In this document: in pieces, positions 4,517 through 7,879 of the stretch
How positions within the stretch are numbered: position 1 is the first letter of the stretch
Layout: each line of letters opens with the position of its first letter
Assembly: GCA_021811205.1 (NCBI GenBank)
Contig: JAJZPK010000115.1
Span: forward strand, 1-7,879
Direction of reading: 5' to 3'
Length of the DNA: 7,879 bases
From: Pseudomonadota bacterium
GTDB lineage: Bacteria > Pseudomonadota > Gammaproteobacteria > Burkholderiales > JABEVD01
Program-made: the position numbers and the translations under genes
Notes under the pieces: generated by a model
Databases searched by the model: none
Told to the model about the DNA's origin: nothing
The model's input: only the letters and a program-made list of their open reading frames with translations

Positions 4517-5401
4517 ATGGAGAACCACCAGGTTTTCACCACTGAGCTCGATGCAGCCATGCAGGCGCATCTCGAATGGACCAGGCGCGTCCTGCGCTGC
4601 GCCGTTCTGCGCATCTCCCCCGGCAACGACGTACTGGATGCAGCCGCTCATTCCTATTGCCGCTTCGGCAAATGGCTTTCCCAAAACCGTTCCCAGTTCG
4701 AGTCGCTGGACAACCAAAAAACCGTCGCTCTCGATATCGCCCACAAGGCCATGCACGATGCGATACGCGACATCTGCATCAAGGTGCTCGAAGGCATTCC
4801 TGGAGAAGAATCGGATCTTGGCGCATTTGAAACGAATCAGACCCTTCTGGTCTCCTATCTTTCCGAGTTCAAGACGATGGTGGTCCAGTCCGATTCGCAA
4901 ATCGACCCGCTCACTGGCCTCCCACTGCGCCATCGCCTCGAGCTGAACTTCAGCCTGATCAAGAGCCGCGCGCAGCGACAGTCAACCATTCCCTCAGTGA
5001 TGATCATCGACATCGACAGGTTCAAGGAAATCAACGATCGCTACGGGCATGCGGGGGGCGATATCGTGCTGAAAGAAATGGCAGCATGCCTCAAAAACAC
5101 GCTGCGCGGCGAAGATCAGATTTTCCGATACGGCGGTGAGGAATTCGTCGTGCTCAGCGAACTTTCATCTGCAGAAGGCGCGATTGTCGCGGGACAACGC
5201 CTGCTCGATTCGATCCATTCGCTGACCGTATCTCTACCAGGAGGCGAAGTGCTCAGGCCTACGGCCACAATAGGCATTGCTTTGGTGGATGCAGACGAAT
5301 CGTTCAAGCATGCGTTGCACCGCGCAGACATCGCGCTCTACACTGGAAAGGATGCGGGGCGCGACAGGTACGTCATCGCCGAAACTGCTCCTGCCCACTG
5401 A
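4517..5401 (+). CDS. dgcZ: Diguanylate cyclase with zinc-sensing CZB domain (DgcZ-type)
   Basis: A 294-residue cytoplasmic enzyme that makes c-di-GMP from two GTP. The N-terminal CZB domain (about 8-125) has the zinc-binding set His18, Cys48 (in YCRFGKW), His76 and His80 with nearly the spacing of E. coli DgcZ, in which zinc inhibits the enzyme. The GGDEF domain (about 128-288) starts with DPLTGLPLRHRLE, has the metal Asp165 in IDIDRFKEIND, the active loop RYGGEEF (GGEEF 206-210) and an intact inhibitory I-site RGED (197-200), so it should be active and product-inhibited. The ATG at 4517 gives the DgcZ-like length (E. coli about 296); a longer frame from 4433 lacks support. It is divergent from cheZ. 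Zinc regulation is inferred from the conserved ligands. Confidence 0.92.
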   Translation: MENHQVFTTELDAAMQAHLEWTRRVLRCAVLRISPGNDVLDAAAHSYCRFGKWLSQNRSQFESLDNQKTVALDIAHKAMHDAIRDICIKVLEGIPGEESDLGAFETNQTLLVSYLSEFKTMVVQSDSQIDPLTGLPLRHRLELNFSLIKSRAQRQSTIPSVMIIDIDRFKEINDRYGHAGGDIVLKEMAACLKNTLRGEDQIFRYGGEEFVVLSELSSAEGAIVAGQRLLDSIHSLTVSLPGGEVLRPTATIGIALVDADESFKHALHRADIALYTGKDAGRDRYVIAETAPAH

Positions 5402-5473
5402 TTCAGCAACTTTCGCCTTTACGTTCACGCGGTTCGTCTTCTGCGATGCGCTGAAATCCTGTTGCCAAAAAGA

Positions 5474-5489
5474 GCACCGAAATGGTGCA
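5474..5489 (+). promoter_or_regulatory. NtrC-like enhancer site
   Basis: GCACCGAAATGGTGCA contains the dyad GCACC-N5-GGTGC(A), which matches the NtrC consensus TGCACC-N5-GGTGCA at 11 of 12 positions (the first T is A). Its centre is about 85 bases before the start predicted from the sigma54 promoter at 5539-5555, within the range from which enhancer-binding proteins act. The site lies outside any gene. Confidence 0.65.
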
Positions 5490-5538
5490 TCAAATTCGCG
5501 CATCGCACAACAATCCCTTTTAATTCAATTAGATTTCA

Positions 5539-5555
5539 TTGGCACACTAGTTGCT
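5539..5555 (+). promoter_or_regulatory. Sigma54 (RpoN) promoter
   Basis: TTGGCACACTAGTTGCT fits the sigma54 consensus YTGGCACG-N4-TTGCW at every defined base except the last G of the -24 element, with exact -24/-12 spacing. Transcription would start near 5566, giving a leader of about 38 bases that includes the AAGGGG ribosome site of the phosphatase-kinase gene at 5604. Together with the upstream NtrC-like dyad it points to enhancer-dependent, probably nitrogen-responsive expression. The remainder of 5402-5603 holds no gene that I can see. Confidence 0.75.
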
Positions 5556-5603
5556 TTGTCAAACTTGAACAGAAAGTTCGTCATTTTCGACAAGGGGAAA
5601 ATT

Positions 5604-7307
5604 ATGCCGCTGAAAATCTCATTCGGCGCAGTCAGCGATGCTGGAGTGAAGGAAAGGAACGAGGATTTCTTCGGACTCGTAGCGCCCGAAGGGGCGCTTC
5701 TTGCCAGCAAAGGGATCGTCGCTGCGATCGCTGACGGCATCGGTAACGCAGGCGGAAGAGAAGCGGCGGAATACTCCGTGCTCAGCGTGCTGAGCGATTA
5801 CTACGACACGCCGGAGACTTGGAGTATTCCGCATGCCCTCGGCAAGCTTCTTGCCTCGGCAAACAGATGGCTGCTCGCCCAGGGCGCCGCCCATCGTGAA
5901 TTTTCAAGCATGGCGAGCACGCTCAGTCTGCTCGTTTTGCGCGGCAACCGATATACCATCGCCCATGTCGGCGACACGAGGATCTACAGGCTGAGAGGAA
6001 AGGAGCTCCAGCTCCTCACCCGCGACCATGTCAGGGATGACGCAGGAAATCATGTGCTGAAACGCGCCGTAGGGCTGGATCTTCATCTCATTGTCGATTA
6101 TTCGGAAGGCGAGCTGAATCAAGGCGACATATTCCTGCTCGCATCCGATGGCGTATGGGAAGTGCTAGGACAAAAAAGGATGCAGGATCTGTTATTGATG
6201 CATCCTGATCCGGAAGAAGCAGCAAAAATAATGATCGATGAAGCCCTGAAGGCGGGAAGCGAAGGCAATGTCACTGCCCAGGTATTGAAAATCGAGGAAG
6301 TGGCCGAAGGCCATCTCAGGGACATGCTGCTCGAAGGATCCAGCCTTCCCCTCCCGCCCAGGCTCGTCAAGGGGCAGACAGTGGACGATTACGAAGTACT
6401 CGATGTGCTTCATGCATATGGAAAGAAGCTCGCCTACAAGGTGAAAGATGCATCGGGCGATCGCATCCTGGTGCTCAAAACGCTGAGTCCGGAATTCGTC
6501 CTGGACGATCAGGCGAGAAACAGCCTCATGATGGAGGAATGGCTCGGCAAAGGGGTAGTATCGAATCATCTTCCCCAGTCCATTACATCCGAAAACCGTC
6601 ATTTCCTCTACATCCTTTCGACCTGGCACGAAGGCAAGACCCTGGCCGCAATGATTGATGAGGGACATCACTTCAGCGTGAACGAAGTTGCCCAGATCGG
6701 CATGAAGATCGCGAAGGGATTGGGCGCGATCCATCGCCTCGACATCGTTCACCGCGACATCCGGCCGGAAAATCTGCATCTTGGAAAGGACGGGAAAGTG
6801 CGCATCCTGGATCTTGGATCTGCTTCTTCCCCGGCAATGGAAAGCGTCGAATTTTCAGGCGACCCTAACTACAGGGCGCCCGAACTCTTTGCCGGCGAAG
6901 AAGCGGGCATCCAGAGCGACCTCTATGCGCTGGGCGCCACGCTCTATTTTCTTCTGACAGGAAAATATCCGTATGGAGAAATAGAAGACGGAAAATTCCC
7001 TTCATTTCCCGACCCTGTCCTGCCGACAAGGTATCGGCCCGACATCCCAGTCTGGTTCGAAAACATCCTGATGAAGTCGGTCTCGCGAGATCCGGGCAGG
7101 CGATTCGAAATGCCTGAAGAACTCCTGATCGAGCTCGAACGTGGCGAGAATGCGAGAACTTCCCCACCGAGGAGAACCCCGCTTGCGAGCAGAAACAGGC
7201 TTGCCGCATGGAAGCTCACGGCAGGCGTCTCGATCCTGGTGAACATCTTCCTGCTCTATGTGGATGCGATCGAGACGCTCGGGTTTTCCTCAGGTCCGCC
7301 CTGGTAG
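5604..7307 (+). CDS. PP2C phosphatase-Ser/Thr kinase fusion with C-terminal membrane anchor
   Basis: A 567-residue two-domain signalling protein. Residues 1-235 are a PP2C (PPM) phosphatase: SDAGVKERNED (11-21), ADGIG (43-47), SSMASTLSLLVL (101-112), HVGDTRIYRL (121-130) and SDGVWEV (181-187). The final metal motif, normally DNVT, reads GNVT (221-224). Residues about 263-512 are a Hanks-type kinase: Lys292 in VLKTL, catalytic HRDIRPEN (383-390, Arg in place of the usual Lys), DLG for DFG (403-405) and YRAPELF (423-429); the Gly-rich loop is poorly conserved. A hydrophobic helix at about 537-554 with a short tail would anchor it to the membrane. The ATG has AAGGGG upstream; a longer open frame from 5277 overlaps the cyclase gene and was rejected. 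Family members are often linked with nitrate-assimilation genes, and the sigma54/NtrC signals upstream agree. Targets are unknown. Confidence 0.93.
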   Translation: MPLKISFGAVSDAGVKERNEDFFGLVAPEGALLASKGIVAAIADGIGNAGGREAAEYSVLSVLSDYYDTPETWSIPHALGKLLASANRWLLAQGAAHREFSSMASTLSLLVLRGNRYTIAHVGDTRIYRLRGKELQLLTRDHVRDDAGNHVLKRAVGLDLHLIVDYSEGELNQGDIFLLASDGVWEVLGQKRMQDLLLMHPDPEEAAKIMIDEALKAGSEGNVTAQVLKIEEVAEGHLRDMLLEGSSLPLPPRLVKGQTVDDYEVLDVLHAYGKKLAYKVKDASGDRILVLKTLSPEFVLDDQARNSLMMEEWLGKGVVSNHLPQSITSENRHFLYILSTWHEGKTLAAMIDEGHHFSVNEVAQIGMKIAKGLGAIHRLDIVHRDIRPENLHLGKDGKVRILDLGSASSPAMESVEFSGDPNYRAPELFAGEEAGIQSDLYALGATLYFLLTGKYPYGEIEDGKFPSFPDPVLPTRYRPDIPVWFENILMKSVSRDPGRRFEMPEELLIELERGENARTSPPRRTPLASRNRLAAWKLTAGVSILVNIFLLYVDAIETLGFSSGPPW

Positions 7308-7316
7308 CCAGGGCGG
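7296..7316 (+). terminator. Perfect hairpin with the stop codon in its loop
   Basis: CCGCCCTGG (7296-7304) pairs perfectly with CCAGGGCGG (7308-7316); the three-base loop is the TAG stop of the phosphatase-kinase gene. The stem encodes the last residues of that protein. No T run follows on either strand (GTTATCGC on plus), so it is not a classical terminator; it may protect the mRNA end, or separate the convergent radA transcript. Confidence 0.5.
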
Positions 7317-7327
7317 GTTATCGCACC

Positions 7328-7879
7328 CTAGCGGCAATAATCGATCGCATCGATCAGACGATCGACTGCGACGATCTCCATGCCTGCTATTCCGCCCTTC
7401 GGCCTGTTCGATCTGGGGATGATGGCGCGCGAGAACCCGAGTTTGGCCGCCTCCTTGAGGCGTTCCTGTCCGCGCTGAACGGGGCGGATTTCTCCTGCCA
7501 GCCCGATTTCGCCGAACACCACAAGTTCTCTTGGCAATGCCCTGTTCTTCAGGCTGGACACGATCGCAAGCAGCACCGCAAGATCGGATGCGGGTTCGAT
7601 GATCCTGACCCCCCCCACTGCATTGACGAATACGTCCTGATCGAAGCAGGCAATTCCCGCATGGCGATGCAGCACTGCAAGCAGCATGGCCAGCCTGTTC
7701 TGATCCAGTCCCACGCAAAGCCGCCTCGGGTTGGGTGCATGCGCCTCGTCGACGAGCGCCTGGATTTCGACAAGCAGCGGCCTCGTGCCTTCCTGGGTCA
7801 CCATTACGCAGGAGCCCGCCACATCCTTTTCATGCTGCGAAAGAAACAGCGCCGAAGGATTGCTCACCTCGCGCAGCCC
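7328..7879 (-). CDS. radA: RadA (Sms) DNA repair ATPase, C-terminal part
   Basis: The gene enters from the right edge; 183 C-terminal residues are in the window, so the zinc finger and RecA-like ATPase lie outside. The visible part begins GLREVSNPSALFLSQ, at the end of the RecA-like domain, and continues with the Lon-like domain: GSCVMVTQEGTRPLLVEIQA, then a region with RLCVGLDQNRLAMLLAVL, DVFVNAVGGVRI, EPASDLAVLLAIVSS and ELVVFGEIGLAGEIRPVQ. RadA promotes branch migration and processing of recombination intermediates. The Lon-like fold is structural in RadA, not a working protease. The TAG end at 7328 leaves 20 bases to the convergent phosphatase-kinase gene. No frameshift is seen. Confidence 0.95.
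   Translation of the reverse strand, partial: GLREVSNPSALFLSQHEKDVAGSCVMVTQEGTRPLLVEIQALVDEAHAPNPRRLCVGLDQNRLAMLLAVLHRHAGIACFDQDVFVNAVGGVRIIEPASDLAVLLAIVSSLKNRALPRELVVFGEIGLAGEIRPVQRGQERLKEAAKLGFSRAIIPRSNRPKGGIAGMEIVAVDRLIDAIDYCR

Noticed and set aside
5277..5603. N-terminal extension of the phosphatase-kinase frame into the cyclase gene.
   Set aside because: The PP2C domain begins right after the ATG at 5604, which has a good ribosome site, and the sigma54 start lies inside the supposed extension.
1..7879. CRISPR array, insertion sequence, replication origin or rRNA.
   Set aside because: No regularly spaced repeats, transposase, DnaA-box cluster or rRNA sequence could be seen on either strand.

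Overview
The window looks like a chromosomal segment of a Gram-negative proteobacterium, most likely a betaproteobacterium. CheZ, a DgcZ-type diguanylate cyclase, RadA, a PP2C-kinase fusion and sigma54/NtrC-like control signals all fit that. The genus assignment is open: no rRNA or diagnostic marker is present. Gene density is high, and genes are mostly single or in pairs on alternating strands, with recognisable sigma70-like promoters between them.

Left edge (1-1022): the 3' part of a tRNA-Asn(GTT) without its 5' half, followed by a strong hairpin. This is what the far junction of an element integrated into a tRNA gene looks like, with the element lying to the left, outside the window. Next comes a minus-strand HigB/RelE-type toxin and its Xre-type antitoxin, overlapping by 4 bp and driven by a promoter with a palindrome; the toxin mRNA may be leaderless.

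Middle (1023-3811): a small J-domain protein (minus); a 32-residue single-pass membrane peptide with a near-consensus promoter, strong ribosome site and its own terminator (minus); a 104-residue Cys-containing protein of unknown function (plus); a histidine-phosphatase (minus) divergent from an acylphosphatase (plus); and a small winged-helix protein (minus) whose stop codon interlocks with the acylphosphatase stop in one CTAG. The winged-helix gene has its own promoter with a palindrome over the -10.

Right part (3812-7879): cheZ (minus) and a CZB-GGDEF diguanylate cyclase (plus) are divergent. Both act on the motile/sessile decision: CheZ removes phosphate from CheY, and the cyclase makes c-di-GMP under probable zinc control. 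Downstream is a 567-residue protein joining a PP2C phosphatase, a Ser/Thr kinase and a C-terminal membrane anchor. Its upstream region carries a very good sigma54 promoter and an NtrC-like dyad, suggesting nitrogen-responsive expression. Its PP2C domain appears to lack the last conserved metal-binding Asp. The window ends in the C-terminal part of radA (minus).

No wholly new multi-gene system is evident. The most interesting points are the apparent nitrogen control of the phosphatase-kinase fusion, its altered PP2C site, the cheZ/cyclase pairing, the hidden membrane peptide and the tRNA-derived junction.
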